Origin: Halobacillus sp. Marseille-Q1614
GTDB lineage: Bacteria > Bacillota > Bacilli > Bacillales > Halobacillaceae
DNA length: 64,000 bases
Assembly: GCF_902809865.1 (NCBI RefSeq)
Contig: NZ_CADDWH010000001.1
Span: forward strand, 682,001-746,000
Direction of reading: 5' to 3'
Below the pieces are notes generated by a model that saw only the letters and a list, made by a program, of their open reading frames with translations, made no database searches and had not been told where the DNA came from. Numbering within the stretch: position 1 is the first letter of the stretch; every line of letters begins with the position of its first letter. Both the position numbers and the translations under genes were made by a program. Shown here in pieces: positions 8,601-17,807 of the stretch.

Positions 8601-9713
8601 ATGAAAAAAGAAATCGAAAAGAAATTAAACGGGGAAATATCCCGTTTAACAAACAAAACTTTTAAATTTGATGAACGTGTAGCAGAGGGCTGGTTTTCTG
8701 CTGTTTATTTTCTTAAAACGAAGGAAATTGTTGAGAATTATTTAGAAGACAACATTGTGACGATGCAATTTTTTCAAAAGGACCATGCTGTCTTATGCGG
8801 AACGGACGAAGCCATTGCTTTGATCCATACGTTTGCTGATCATCCGGAAGAACTGGAGATCCATTCATTAAAGGACGGAGATCGGATAGAACCTTATGAG
8901 ACGGTCCTCACGATAACGGGTCCTTATCAATATTTTGGCTATCTTGAAGGAATCATAGATGGTATCCTCGCCCGCAGAACTTCAGTAGCGACTAATGTCT
9001 ATAATGTCGTTAAAGCAGCTCGCACCTCTGGTAAACAGAAGCCGATCATTTTCATGGGAGACCGTGATGATCACTTTACACAGCAGGCTGGTGATGGCTA
9101 TTCCGCTTTTATAGGCGGTTCGACGGCCCAGGCTACTCAGGCCATGAACGAATGGTGGGGGAAAAGAGGGATGGGTACAATGCCTCATGCCTTGATCCAA
9201 ATGTTTAAAGGTGATGTTGTAGCTGCAACGAAAGCTTACAGTGCTCAGTTCCCTGAAGATGATTTAATGGCACTGGTCGATTACAATAATGACGTCATTA
9301 CAGATTCCTTAAAAGTAGCCAGAGAATTTGGCGATGAACTTAAAGGGGTAAGGCTAGATACTTCTCGAAATTTAGTCGATAAGTATTTCCTGCGAAATGA
9401 ACACCTGATGGGGACTTTTGATCCTCGCGGTGTTAACCCTGAGCTAGTTTTCGCCTTAAGAAGAGCCCTTGATGAGGAAGGTTTTCAGCATGTGAAAATT
9501 GTAGTGAGCGGCGGGTTCACTGAAGATCGCATTCGTTCATTTGAAGAATTGAAAGTGCCGGTTGATATGTACGGCGTCGGTGGCAGCCTTCTTAAGATCA
9601 AAATAGGCTTTACTGGTGATAATGTAATCATCAATGGAGAACATGAAGCTAAAGAAGGACGTCGCTACCATCCGAATCCACGACTTGAGAAAGTGGATTA
9701 CGTACAGGGATAA
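8601..9713 (+). CDS. nicotinate phosphoribosyltransferase family protein
   Basis: A 370-residue enzyme of the nicotinate/quinolinate phosphoribosyltransferase family, which makes nicotinate mononucleotide in NAD salvage. Family segments seen include RRTSVATN, a histidine-bearing FMGDRDDHFTQQ, a GGSTAQATQAMNEW loop, KGVRLDTSRN and the phosphate-binding VVSGGFTEDRI and YGVGGSL. It is shorter than B. subtilis PncB (about 490 residues) and matches the short clostridial-type subgroup. The ATG at 8601 follows AAGGAG; an in-frame ATG at 8550 lacks a ribosome site. There is no terminator between sftA and this gene, so readthrough is possible. Confidence 0.85.
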   Translation: MKKEIEKKLNGEISRLTNKTFKFDERVAEGWFSAVYFLKTKEIVENYLEDNIVTMQFFQKDHAVLCGTDEAIALIHTFADHPEELEIHSLKDGDRIEPYETVLTITGPYQYFGYLEGIIDGILARRTSVATNVYNVVKAARTSGKQKPIIFMGDRDDHFTQQAGDGYSAFIGGSTAQATQAMNEWWGKRGMGTMPHALIQMFKGDVVAATKAYSAQFPEDDLMALVDYNNDVITDSLKVAREFGDELKGVRLDTSRNLVDKYFLRNEHLMGTFDPRGVNPELVFALRRALDEEGFQHVKIVVSGGFTEDRIRSFEELKVPVDMYGVGGSLLKIKIGFTGDNVIINGEHEAKEGRRYHPNPRLEKVDYVQG

Positions 9714-9856
9714 ATCATTATAAATTATAAAAGGAAGCTTGCTCTTTTTGGAAAGATACAAGGGAGTAAGCTTCATGTCGTTTTACGCTTTTTCTTATCG
9801 GGTATACGTGTTAGAATAAATTATTGATTTGTAAAAAATAATATGTATAGGAAGCA

Positions 9857-9885
9857 TTCGCATGCTCAGAAAAGATACATATAAT
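9857..9885 (+). promoter_or_regulatory. sigma-A type promoter for murC
   Basis: TTCGCA (9857-9862), 17-base spacer, TATAAT (9880-9885), about 38 bases before the start codon. The -10 is perfect and the -35 matches four of six. Confidence 0.55.
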
Positions 9886-9923
9886 AATTAAAGTGTTCCA
9901 CTTTACTTTGGAGGTTCTTATGT

Positions 9924-11231
9924 ATGACTACTTACCATTTTGTTGGTATAAAAGGAACAGGAATGAGTGCGCTCGCACAAATATTGCATGACTCAGGTGA
10001 GACTGTGCAGGGCTCTGATATAGAGAAACACTTTTTTACAGAAGCCTCGTTAAATGAAAAAAATATTGAAATTCTGCCTTTCTCTGCTGATAACATTCAT
10101 GAAGGACTAACGGTGATTGCAGGAAATGCTTTTAACGATGAACATAAAGAAATCGTAAAAGCCAAGGAGCTGGGACTTCCTTTTTTCCGCTATCACGAAT
10201 TCTTAGGGGAATGGCTTGGGAAATATACAAGCATTGCTGTTACTGGTGCCCATGGAAAGACATCAACTACAGGTTTATTAGCACATGTTCTGTCAGAGAA
10301 TTATCATACATCTTATTTAATTGGAGATGGGACAGGGAAAGGGCACGAAGACAGCAAGTACTTTGCCTTTGAAGCTTGTGAGTACCGCCGCCACTTCCTT
10401 GAGTATCACCCGGATTATGCAATCATGACAAACATTGACTTTGACCATCCGGATTATTTTACGAGTATTGATGATGTCTTTCAGGCCTTCCAGCAGATGG
10501 CAAAACAAGTGAATAAAGGAATCATCGCCTGTGGGGACGATGAACACCTGCAGCATATCCAAGCAAACGTTCCCGTGCTGTATTACGGCTTGTCAGATAC
10601 GAATGATTTCCAGGCCCAAAACCTGACAGAAAGTGAGCAGGGCACGACGTTCGACGTTTTTGTGCGCAATACGTTTTATGCTACTTTTACCATTCCTCAG
10701 TTTGGGACGCATACGGTTCTAAATGCCTTAAGCGTTATCGCTTTATGTCACTATGAAGGAATGACAACTGAACAGATCAGCAAGCTGTCCACTTTTGGCG
10801 GTGTAAAGCGCAGATTTGATGAAAAAGAATGGAAAGATCAAGTCTTAGTAGATGATTATGCACATCACCCTATTGAAATTACAGCAACGATTGATACAGC
10901 AAGAAAGAAATATCCTGATCGTGAACTGGTAGCTATCTTCCAGCCCCATACTTTCACGAGAACAAAAGCGTTCCTAAATGAATTTGCGGAAAGCCTTAAG
11001 TTAGCGGATGCTGTTTATCTATGCGATATTTTCGGGTCTGCCCGTGAGGACAGCGGCAAGCTTACTATTGAAAATTTACAGGAACTTATTCCTGAGGCTC
11101 AATTACTGGAGCTTGAGGAAACAGAACAGCTTGAAAGCCATTCAGAAGGAGTACTTCTGTTTATGGGAGCCGGCGACATTCAGAAATTCCAGCAGGCTTA
11201 TGAAACACAAGGACAGGAAAAAAGCGTGTAG
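9924..11231 (+). CDS. murC: UDP-N-acetylmuramate--L-alanine ligase MurC
   Basis: A 435-residue cytoplasmic Mur ligase that adds L-alanine to UDP-MurNAc with ATP, the first peptide step of peptidoglycan synthesis. It has the N-terminal nucleotide-binding GIKGTGMSA (8-16), the ATP loop TGAHGKTST (107-115), the Mur-ligase middle domain and the C-terminal [10 protein letters not shown] motif. Length is normal. TTGGAGG precedes the ATG. It is placed between the phosphoribosyltransferase and the ytxGHJ set, as murC is in B. subtilis. Confidence 0.97.
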   Translation: MTTYHFVGIKGTGMSALAQILHDSGETVQGSDIEKHFFTEASLNEKNIEILPFSADNIHEGLTVIAGNAFNDEHKEIVKAKELGLPFFRYHEFLGEWLGKYTSIAVTGAHGKTSTTGLLAHVLSENYHTSYLIGDGTGKGHEDSKYFAFEACEYRRHFLEYHPDYAIMTNIDFDHPDYFTSIDDVFQAFQQMAKQVNKGIIACGDDEHLQHIQANVPVLYYGLSDTNDFQAQNLTESEQGTTFDVFVRNTFYATFTIPQFGTHTVLNALSVIALCHYEGMTTEQISKLSTFGGVKRRFDEKEWKDQVLVDDYAHHPIEITATIDTARKKYPDRELVAIFQPHTFTRTKAFLNEFAESLKLADAVYLCDIFGSAREDSGKLTIENLQELIPEAQLLELEETEQLESHSEGVLLFMGAGDIQKFQQAYETQGQEKSV

Positions 11232-11250
11232 TTTTTGCACGCTTTTTCTA
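11219..11250 (+). terminator. terminator after murC
   Basis: Stem AAAAAGCGTG (11219-11228) / CACGCTTTTT (11238-11247) overlapping the murC stop codon, then TCTATTTTTT. Confidence 0.85.
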
Positions 11251-11386
11251 TTTTTTGAGAATTTTAAGAAGGACTTTTACAACGTTTCATAGAATATATA
11301 AGCAAAAGGCAATTAGTGTTTATATTTTCTCAACAAGTGGTACATACTAATTGTGGTAAATACATATTGTGGAGGAGTGTAAGGCT

Positions 11387-11827
11387 TTGGATATGGTTAT
11401 CATCTTATACATTGCAGCATTGATTGCGGCTTTGGCCTTCGCTGTCCTTGTAATTTTTATTGCAAGAACACTTACAGCGGTACGCCGGACAATGAACAAT
11501 GTAGCTGACACCTTAGAAGGTGTAGAGAAACAAATGGAAGGGATGACCCTTGAAACAACAGCGTTATTGAATAAAACCAATAAATTAGCTGAAGATGTAG
11601 GCGAAAAATCTCAAAAACTTAATACTTTAGTAGACGGGATTAAAGGAATTGGAGATACTGTTCAAGAGTTTAACCAGTCAATCCGCACGTTTTCTAGAGG
11701 TCTGCAGGATTCCGCCCACAACCACACAGATTCAGCAGCTCAAGCCATGAAATGGGGACAAGTTGCTTTGAATTTATGGAAAAAAGCCAAGAAAGATGAT
11801 ATTAATCAAACAGGAGGCAGGGTATAA
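11387..11827 (+). CDS. ytxG: DUF948 family general stress protein YtxG
   Basis: A protein of about 146 residues with an N-terminal transmembrane helix (residues 3-25) and a long amphipathic helical region typical of DUF948. The TTG at 11387 sits 9 bases after GGAGGAG; the GTG at 11369 overlaps the ribosome site and was rejected. The stop overlaps the ytxH start by one base (TAATG), so the two are translationally coupled. In B. subtilis ytxGHJ is a stress operon; I could not find a convincing sigma-B or sigma-H promoter in the 150 bases upstream. Confidence 0.88.
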   Translation: MDMVIILYIAALIAALAFAVLVIFIARTLTAVRRTMNNVADTLEGVEKQMEGMTLETTALLNKTNKLAEDVGEKSQKLNTLVDGIKGIGDTVQEFNQSIRTFSRGLQDSAHNHTDSAAQAMKWGQVALNLWKKAKKDDINQTGGRV

Positions 11828-12252
11828 TGAGTAACCAAAATCAAAATGTGAAAGATCAAGAAAAATCTGCAGGAAGAGATTTTGTATTCGGATCTCTTAT
11901 CGGAGGAGCAGTAGGAGCAGTCGTGGCACTGCTATTGGCACCTAAGTCAGGAAAAGAGCTTCGTGGCACAATCAACGAAAGCTCCACGGAATGGAAGGCA
12001 CGTGCCGGCGAATGGAAAGACCGCGCGGTAGATTCTTCTTCCCAGTTCTCTAAAAATATCACTGAAAAATCTCAGGAGCTTAGTGCGAAGGTAAAGGATT
12101 CCACTAAGAATCTTCAAGAAAAAGTGAAAAGCGGAAAAAACAATGAAGATGAAGAAGCTGAAAAAGCGGCACAGGAAGTCGCTGAGGCTATTGAAGAAGC
12201 AGCACAAGAGCTTGAGCAGCAGCAGAATTCAACTACATCATCAAACCTTTAA
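11827..12252 (+). CDS. ytxH: YtxH domain general stress protein
   Basis: A 141-residue protein with a glycine/alanine-rich membrane segment (about 16-40, containing GSLIGGAVGAVVALLLAP) followed by the hallmark KSGKELR and a charged, E- and Q-rich coiled tail. This is the YtxH domain layout. Its start overlaps the ytxG stop. Function is unknown beyond its stress regulon membership in B. subtilis; the acidic tail is more extended than needed for the domain. Confidence 0.9.
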   Translation: MSNQNQNVKDQEKSAGRDFVFGSLIGGAVGAVVALLLAPKSGKELRGTINESSTEWKARAGEWKDRAVDSSSQFSKNITEKSQELSAKVKDSTKNLQEKVKSGKNNEDEEAEKAAQEVAEAIEEAAQELEQQQNSTTSSNL

Positions 12253-12255
12253 TAA

Positions 12256-12289
12256 GATCAGAGGCTGTTCTTTCAGCCTCTGATTTTTT
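12256..12289 (+). terminator. terminator after ytxH
   Basis: Stem ATCAGAGGCT (12257-12266) / AGCCTCTGAT (12275-12284) followed by six Ts. It separates ytxH from ytxJ, so ytxJ may need its own promoter or partial readthrough. Confidence 0.85.
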
Positions 12290-12420
12290 AGTTATCTTTA
12301 AGGTTCTTTAGAGATGGCGGACTGTTCGCTATTAAGCGGCCCCACATGAGGCAGGAGGAAATCCTCCTCAATTCAAAAATGATAGTAAACCGAACCAATC
12401 ATAAGAAAGGAGCTATTCCT

Positions 12421-12747
12421 ATGCTAAAATTAATTGATACAAACGAAAAGCTGTCTAAAATCCAAGAAGAGAATCCTATTTTCTTTTTATTAAAGCACAG
12501 TCTGACATGTCCGATCAGTGAATCAGCCAAGCGTGAATTCGAAGCTTTTTGCGAGGAATCCTCGTATCCTTGCTTTATTTTACACGTTCAGGAGTCAAGG
12601 AAACTGAGCCTGTCCATTGCGGATACTTACCAGGTAAAACACGAATCTCCGCAAGTATTATTATTTAAGGATAATTCCGTGGTATGGCATGACAGCCATT
12701 GGAAGATTACGCAAACCTCTTTAAAAGAAGAAGCTTCCCAATTATAA
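12421..12747 (+). CDS. ytxJ: bacillithiol-system redox protein YtxJ (monothiol glutaredoxin-like)
   Basis: A 108-residue thioredoxin-fold protein with the single-cysteine site TCPIS (about residues 31-35), diagnostic of YtxJ, which works with bacillithiol in thiol homeostasis. AAGAAAGGAG precedes the ATG at 12421; in-frame ATGs further upstream (12346, 12379) lack one. Unlike B. subtilis, a good terminator separates it from ytxH. A second cysteine (about residue 43) and a third (about 50) lie outside the motif. Confidence 0.88.
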   Translation: MLKLIDTNEKLSKIQEENPIFFLLKHSLTCPISESAKREFEAFCEESSYPCFILHVQESRKLSLSIADTYQVKHESPQVLLFKDNSVVWHDSHWKITQTSLKEEASQL

Positions 12748-12823
12748 TTGAAGCTGAAGCAATATTCTTTTAAGTGATTTTTCTTTTTTTTATAATTTTC
12801 TCTAAAGAATAATTCTGAAAAGG

Positions 12824-12852
12824 GTGACAAGAACGAGAATATTAGCTATAAT
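12824..12852 (+). promoter_or_regulatory. sigma-A promoter for aroA
   Basis: GTGACA (12824-12829), 17-base spacer, TATAAT (12847-12852), about 63 bases before the start codon. Confidence 0.65.
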
Positions 12853-12914
12853 TGTCCCTAATTATCTAAGAAAGAATTATTCAAATTATTAAACTTTATG
12901 TAGGAGGATTTGTG

Positions 12915-13973
12915 ATGAGCAACCAACAACTAGACGAGCTGCGTGGTCAGCTTGAAGAGGTCAATTTACAGCTTTTGAATTTAATTAATAAACGCGGTGA
13001 ACTGGTAAAGGATATTGGCCAGATTAAAGAAAAACAGGGAATGAACCGCTTCGACCCTGTTAGGGAACGAGTAATGTTCGACCAGATTACTGAGAAAAAT
13101 GATGGCCCGTTCGAAGATTCAACGGTCGTTCATCTTTTTAAAGAAATCTTTAAGGCTGGACTTGAACTGCAAGAAGATGACCATCGAAAAGCCCTTCTAG
13201 TTTCACGTAAGAAAAAACCTGAAGATACGATCGTTGATATTAAAGGTGATCGTATAGGTGACGGCAAACCTCATTTCGTTATGGGGCCTTGTGCTGTAGA
13301 AAGCTACGAGCAAGTGTCAACTGTAGCCGAAGCAGTGAAAAAGCAAGGAATTAAGTTATTACGTGGGGGAGCCTTTAAACCTCGTACATCTCCGTATGAT
13401 TTCCAGGGCCTAGGCCTTGAAGGGTTAAAAATTCTTAAGGAAGCAGCGGATGAGCACGATCTAGCTGTTGTGAGTGAAATTGTAAACCCAGCTGATATTG
13501 AAAAAGCAGTAGAGTACCTTGATGTGATTCAAATCGGTGCGCGTAACATGCAGAACTTTGAGTTGCTGAAAGCTGCAGGTTCAGTGAATAAGCCGGTGCT
13601 GTTAAAACGCGGATTATCAGCAACCATTTCAGAATTTATCAATGCGGCAGAGTACATTATCTCTCGCGGTAATGGAAATATCATTCTATGTGAGCGAGGC
13701 ATCCGCACTTATGAAAAAGCGACGCGTAACACGCTTGATATCTCTGCTGTACCGATCCTCAAACAAGAAACGCACTTACCGGTTCTAGTGGACGTTACAC
13801 ACTCAACCGGCCGCAGAGATCTGCTTCTTCCAACCGCTAAAGCGGCTCTAGCAGTAGGCGCAGATGGTGTAATGGCAGAAGTACACCCGGATCCGGCAGT
13901 TGCCCTTTCTGACTCGGCTCAGCAAATGGATATTCCAACCTTTGAAAATTTTATGAAAGAACTTACAAAATAA
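12915..13973 (+). CDS. aroA: bifunctional chorismate mutase / DAHP synthase AroA(G)
   Basis: A 352-residue fused enzyme. Residues 1-85 form an AroQ-type chorismate mutase (helical, with the region [19 protein letters not shown]). Residues 95-352 form a type I-beta 3-deoxy-7-phosphoheptulonate synthase, with [20 protein letters not shown], and the metal/substrate segment [12 protein letters not shown]. The mutase domain usually senses prephenate or chorismate for feedback control. The start at 12915 follows TAGGAGG; the GTG one codon before is a less likely start. A dedicated promoter and terminator flank it. Confidence 0.96.
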   Translation: MSNQQLDELRGQLEEVNLQLLNLINKRGELVKDIGQIKEKQGMNRFDPVRERVMFDQITEKNDGPFEDSTVVHLFKEIFKAGLELQEDDHRKALLVSRKKKPEDTIVDIKGDRIGDGKPHFVMGPCAVESYEQVSTVAEAVKKQGIKLLRGGAFKPRTSPYDFQGLGLEGLKILKEAADEHDLAVVSEIVNPADIEKAVEYLDVIQIGARNMQNFELLKAAGSVNKPVLLKRGLSATISEFINAAEYIISRGNGNIILCERGIRTYEKATRNTLDISAVPILKQETHLPVLVDVTHSTGRRDLLLPTAKAALAVGADGVMAEVHPDPAVALSDSAQQMDIPTFENFMKELTK

Positions 13974-13984
13974 AGGGAATTACT

Positions 13985-14021
13985 AAGTCAGGCTGCTTAT
14001 TTCAGCCTGACTTATTTTTTT
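13985..14021 (+). terminator. terminator after aroA
   Basis: Perfect 11-bp stem AAGTCAGGCTG (13985-13995) / CAGCCTGACTT (14003-14013) and a T-run to 14021. Confidence 0.92.
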
Positions 14022-14158
14022 GTTGAATGAAAATCCGTTATAATAGGGAAGGTACTTATAAGGAGAAGAAAAAGTCGAACATTGCGGAACGTGTACAACT
14101 ATCGTATGATTATTTTATCAATAAGTCGTTGACCCTGTTCGGCGAAGGAGGAAGCAGT

Positions 14159-15160
14159 ATGAATGTAACAATATATGATGTAGCAAGAGAAGCAAACGTA
14201 TCAATGGCCACGGTTTCCCGTGTAGTTAATGGAAATCCTAATGTGAAACCGGCCACACGTAAGAAGGTACATGAAGCCATTGAGCGCCTCGGATATCGTC
14301 CGAATGCTGTAGCGCGTGGTCTTGCAAGTAAGAAAACAACCACGGTCGGTGTAATCATTCCGGATATTTCAAGTATCTTTTTTGCAGAGCTTGCAAGAGG
14401 AATTGAAGATATTGCGACAATGTATAACTATAACATTATCTTAAGTAACTCTGACCAGAATAAAGATAAGGAACTACACTTGATCAATGCCATGCTTGGC
14501 AAGCAAGTGGACGGGCTTGTCTTTATGGGTGGAAAAATTACCGATGACCACATTCGTGAGTTTAAAAACTCCCCGGTACCTGTGGCTCTTGCGGCAACTA
14601 TTGATGAAACAGGAGAAACACCTTCTGTAAACATCAATTATGAAGAGGCTGCATTTGAAGCTACAGAACTGCTTTTATCCCATAACAATAAGAAAGTTGC
14701 TTTCGTTTCAGGGCCTGAAAATACAGAGATTAACTCTCAGAAAATTGATGGCTACAAACGCGCACTTAAAGAAAGTAACGTAGACGTTAATGAAGATTTA
14801 ATTACAACAGGGGATTATTCTTATGACTCAGGCCTGGAAGCTTTTGAACAGCTTTGGGACGCTTCAGAGAAACCAGATGCGATTTTCGTATCCTCTGATG
14901 AAATGGCCCTTGGAGTAATTCATGGAGCGCAGGATAAAGGCTTGTCTGTACCAGAGGATGTTGAAGTCTTTGGATTTGATAACACAAGACTTGCAACAAT
15001 GGTGCGCCCGACTCTGTCAACTGTTGTTCAACCGATGTATGATATCGGGGCGGTAGCGATGAGACTGCTTACTAAATTTATGAATAAGGAAGAAGTTGAG
15101 GAACAAAACGTAACTTTACCTCATCGAATTATTGAAAGAAACTCAACACAAGGAAAATAA
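14159..15160 (+). CDS. ccpA: catabolite control protein A (LacI family)
   Basis: A 333-residue LacI/GalR regulator. The N-terminal helix-turn-helix and hinge read [20 protein letters not shown] and [22 protein letters not shown], followed by a periplasmic-binding-like core. It binds cre sites when complexed with HPr-Ser46-P and controls carbon catabolism. The start at 14159 follows GAAGGAGG and gives the canonical CcpA N-terminus. Order aroA-ccpA-motPS matches B. subtilis. Likely targets inside the window include ackA, and possibly pfkA, ald and citZ. Confidence 0.96.
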   Translation: MNVTIYDVAREANVSMATVSRVVNGNPNVKPATRKKVHEAIERLGYRPNAVARGLASKKTTTVGVIIPDISSIFFAELARGIEDIATMYNYNIILSNSDQNKDKELHLINAMLGKQVDGLVFMGGKITDDHIREFKNSPVPVALAATIDETGETPSVNINYEEAAFEATELLLSHNNKKVAFVSGPENTEINSQKIDGYKRALKESNVDVNEDLITTGDYSYDSGLEAFEQLWDASEKPDAIFVSSDEMALGVIHGAQDKGLSVPEDVEVFGFDNTRLATMVRPTLSTVVQPMYDIGAVAMRLLTKFMNKEEVEEQNVTLPHRIIERNSTQGK

Positions 15161-15207
15161 TGCCGATATAAATACAAGCATAGTATTTTTATCGGGGAGA
15201 GAGATGA

Positions 15208-16036
15208 ATGAGTAAACGAGATTTATTAACCCCTCTAGGTATTACCCTTGGTTTTTTAATGGTGATGTTCGGAATTATGACGAATGCAGGGATTGGCAGT
15301 GTAGTTTCTTTTATACACGCCTCCTCGATCTTCATCGTACTAGGGGGGCTGTTTGCTGCTTTACTGGTCAATTTTAATTTAAGTGAAATGAAACTGACCC
15401 TTAAAGTTGTGAAAGAAGCATTCAAGAAAAATGATATGAATCTAAGGGAGCTCATTCAATTATTTGTCCGGCTGTCCGAGAGAGCGAGAAGAGAAGGTTT
15501 CCTGGCTCTTGAAGCAGAATTGGAAGATGTGGACGATCCTTTTATAAAAAAGGGAGTAACTTCTGGCTGTTGATGGCCTTGATCCTGAGGTTATTAATGA
15601 TATTATGAACGCTGAGATCACAGCGATAGAAGAACGCCATTACAGAGGACGCACCATCCTTGAAAAGGCAGGAGAGTACGCTCCTGCCTGGGGAATGATA
15701 GGTACTCTTATTGGTTTAGTCCTTATGCTGGAGTCACTGACTGACCCTGAAACACTGGGGCCAAAATTGGCTGTAGCTATATTGACAACTTTGTATGGCA
15801 CATTGCTTGCTAACTTGGTTTTTCTGCCAATGACGGGCAAACTGGCGAATAAAACAGATAAAGAAATTTTCTTAAAGCAGATAATTATCGAAGGAGTTAT
15901 CGGTGTACAGTCAGGCCAGAACCCTAAAATTCTAGAAGAAAAGCTGAGTGCCTTTCTTTCGGATGAGGACAAGAAAATAAGGGAAGAAGCAAAAGATGAA
16001 GAGAATAAGGATGTAGTCAATGAAGCGCAGGGATAA
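15208..16036 (+). pseudogene. motP: motP, Na+-type flagellar stator subunit, frameshifted
   Basis: Homologous to MotP (MotA/ExbB family), which forms the sodium channel of the flagellar stator. Two frames are needed: 15208-15559 encodes the start, two membrane helices and the cytoplasmic region to DDPFIKKGV; from 15560 the next frame continues LLAVDGLDPEVIND, then WGMIGTLIGLVLMLESL and TTLYGTLLANLVF (helices 3 and 4). Removing one A of the AA at 15558-15559 restores a continuous frame of about 275 residues, close to the family length. The first product would stop at 15573. This could be a true inactivating mutation or a sequence error; damage to the adjacent motS favours true decay. Confidence 0.85.
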
Positions 16037-16339
16037 TTCTTTTTACTTAAGGTTGGGACTCTGCTTGAACATGTGCCGAATCATGTAAAAGTAGAAGGTC
16101 ATACAGATAATCGTCCTATTGCTACTTACCAATACCCTTCGAACTGGGAGTTGTCGGGAGCGAGGGCAGGCAGTGTCATACGTTTTTTAACTTCTAAAAA
16201 TGATAATATAGATCCCATCAGATTATCGGCGGCCGGTTTTGCGGCTACCCGGCCGATTGCTCCTAACGATTCAGAAGAAAACTGGGAAAAGAACCGTCGA
16301 GTAGAAATCGTTATTTTAACACCTGACTTTACACCTTAA
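16037..16339 (+). pseudogene. motS: motS remnant, OmpA-like peptidoglycan-binding part only
   Basis: About 100 codons matching the C-terminal OmpA/MotB-like domain of MotS: KVEGHTDNRP, PSNWELSGARAGSV and NRRVEIVI are visible. The frame begins immediately after the motP stop codon, in the same frame, and no start codon with a ribosome site precedes it. The membrane anchor, plug and first part of the periplasmic region, some 130-140 residues, are missing, most simply by a deletion joining motP's end to mid-motS. A GTG at 16073 could start an 88-residue fragment, but it would lack a signal or anchor. Confidence 0.85.
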
Positions 16340-16352
16340 TATTTTCATTATG

Positions 16353-16383
16353 GCTGTCGAGAATGTCTCGACAGCTTATTTTT
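16353..16383 (+). terminator. terminator after motS remnant
   Basis: Perfect 10-bp stem GCTGTCGAGA (16353-16362) / TCTCGACAGC (16366-16375), ATG loop, T-rich tail. The same stem core returns after fxsA near 61.84 kb. Confidence 0.9.
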
Positions 16384-16413
16384 TACCTGGTTGTGTGTTC
16401 AAAATAGAAAAGT

Positions 16414-16442
16414 TTGATGTTAGGGCACACCTTTAATATAAA
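16414..16442 (+). promoter_or_regulatory. candidate sigma-A promoter for small RNA unit
   Basis: TTGATG (16414-16419), 17-base spacer, TATAAA (16437-16442). No plus-strand protein gene follows; the next features are a folded region and two terminators. Confidence 0.5.
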
Positions 16443-16448
16443 TGAAAA

Positions 16449-16558
16449 TATAGAAAAAAGCCCGGCAGGCCTCTCTATAAAGGCTCTATAGCTAGTAACT
16501 GGGGGTGAGGCTTCTGAGGGGATAACGGGCACCTCTGGCCCCCGCAGAGAGGTTTTTT
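16449..16558 (+). ncRNA. candidate structured small RNA of about 110 nt, family not recognised
   Basis: The 290-base gap between the motS remnant and acuC holds a plausible RNA unit: promoter-like sequence, then a closing stem CCTCTCT (16470-16476) / AGAGAGG (16546-16552) running into six Ts. Inside are GGGGG (16501-16505) / CCCCC (16539-16543), GAGG (16516-16519) / CCTC (16532-16535), and a possible long-range GCCCG (16460-16464) / CGGGC (16526-16530) pairing. No open frame with a ribosome site lies inside. I do not recognise a known riboswitch or sRNA family; it could also be an elaborate terminator. Confidence 0.45.
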
Positions 16559-16597
16559 CGTGAGGAGGCTCGGACGTTCGGGGTTTTTCTACAGACT

Positions 16598-16626
16598 AAG
16601 AGACACCGGTAAGGGTGTCTCTTTTT
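16598..16626 (+). terminator. plus-strand terminator before the acuC 3' end
   Basis: Stem AAGAGACACC (16598-16607) / GGTGTCTCTT (16614-16623) followed by T-rich sequence on the plus strand. In the minus direction the tail is poor, so it suits plus-strand transcripts from the motPS/small-RNA side better than acuC. Confidence 0.7.
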
Positions 16627-16631
16627 CTAAA

Positions 16632-17807
16632 TCATAAAGATGAATTAAACTTTTTCTGATTATGAATGAACTGCATACAGTTATTTAGTATTTTATTATT
16701 CTTTTCAGTGATTTCTGCTTTTCTTGGTATAGGTTTGTATGCTTTGTCTTCGTCTTCCCATTTTGTCGGTAATTCAACAGGCGCGGCTTTCTGCCAATGG
16801 TTCACCCATTCGGCGGGAAGTTGCCCTGAAAAAGGCTGGCCTGTGCTCATCACCTTCCATAATTGGGACCATGCTCGAGGGACAACCCTCCAAATATCGT
16901 AGCCGCCGCCTCCAAGGGCAACCCATCGTCCGCTGCAGTATTTATGGGCAAGCTCATGGGCAATCATTGGAATTCTCTCATAGATCTTAATGGTGGAACA
17001 CAAATGGGTAAGCGGGTCTAAATAATGAGCATCCGCTCCATTCTGGGTAATAATGATATCAGGCTGGAAATATTCAGTGATTTCTTTGAAAGCGTATTCA
17101 TAGACTTCTAAAAAAGATTCATCTTCCGTAAAAGCATCGATCGGTAAATTAAACGAGTAGCCATAGCCTTTCTTCAAGCCTCGTTCGTTTACATTACCGG
17201 TGCCCGGGAAAAGATATCTACCTGTTTCGTGAATAGAGAATGTACAAACATTAGGGTCATCATAGAAAGCCCATTGAACGCCATCCCCATGATGAGCGTC
17301 AGTATCAACATATAACACCTTATAATTAGTATGCTTTCGAATATATTTAATGCCAACTGCTCCGTCATTATATACACAGAATCCTGAAGCTTTTCTTTCA
17401 AACCCATGGTGAAGCCCGCCGCCTAAGTTCAGGGCGTGCTGTGTATCACCATTAATTACGGCATCAATCGCGCTTAAAGTACTTCCCACAAGCAGGGAAG
17501 AAGCCTCATGCATGCCCTTAAACATCGGAGTATCTTCTGTTCCTATCCCGTATTCAAATCCTTCTTCTTCACTTAATAAACCCTGGCTCGCGCGTTTCAC
17601 TGCTTCGACGTAAGCCGAACTGTGAAAAAGCTTCAAGTCCTCATCAGAAGCCATGCGCGGTGCAATGATTTGTTGAGGTTTCAGTGCATTTTCCTTTTCC
17701 AGTAAATCCTTTGTCATTGTCACTCTCAGCTGATTAAAAGGGTGATCGTCCCGGAATTTGTAATTGGTGAATTCATCGGTAAATACAAAATGTGATTCAC
17801 AGTTCAT
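16632..17807 (-). CDS. acuC: acetoin utilisation protein AcuC, histone-deacetylase family
   Basis: A 391-residue zinc deacetylase of the class I HDAC/AcuC family. Metal and charge-relay segments are visible: NLGGGLHHG, DTDAHHGDGVQ, and QNGADAH with GGGGYD near the C-terminus. In B. subtilis AcuC deacetylates acetyl-CoA synthetase that AcuA has acetylated. The ATG overlaps the acuB stop (ATGA), showing translational coupling in an acuABC operon. Length is normal. Confidence 0.95.
   Translation of the reverse strand: MNCESHFVFTDEFTNYKFRDDHPFNQLRVTMTKDLLEKENALKPQQIIAPRMASDEDLKLFHSSAYVEAVKRASQGLLSEEEGFEYGIGTEDTPMFKGMHEASSLLVGSTLSAIDAVINGDTQHALNLGGGLHHGFERKASGFCVYNDGAVGIKYIRKHTNYKVLYVDTDAHHGDGVQWAFYDDPNVCTFSIHETGRYLFPGTGNVNERGLKKGYGYSFNLPIDAFTEDESFLEVYEYAFKEITEYFQPDIIITQNGADAHYLDPLTHLCSTIKIYERIPMIAHELAHKYCSGRWVALGGGGYDIWRVVPRAWSQLWKVMSTGQPFSGQLPAEWVNHWQKAAPVELPTKWEDEDKAYKPIPRKAEITEKNNKILNNCMQFIHNQKKFNSSL

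Noticed and set aside
15545-15573. Programmed frameshift at the A6G3 run in motP
   Set aside because: A shift at the A-run would hit a TAA at once in the frame that continues MotP; the frame change must come after 15558. The damaged motS also favours simple decay.
15605-16036. Independent MotA-like protein starting at 15605
   Set aside because: It aligns as the second half of MotP in a shifted frame, with no ribosome site; treated as part of the broken motP.
16470-16510. PreQ1-type riboswitch (CTCTATAA and AGCTAGTAACT segments)
   Set aside because: Element order and spacing do not fit the aptamer, and no queuosine gene follows.
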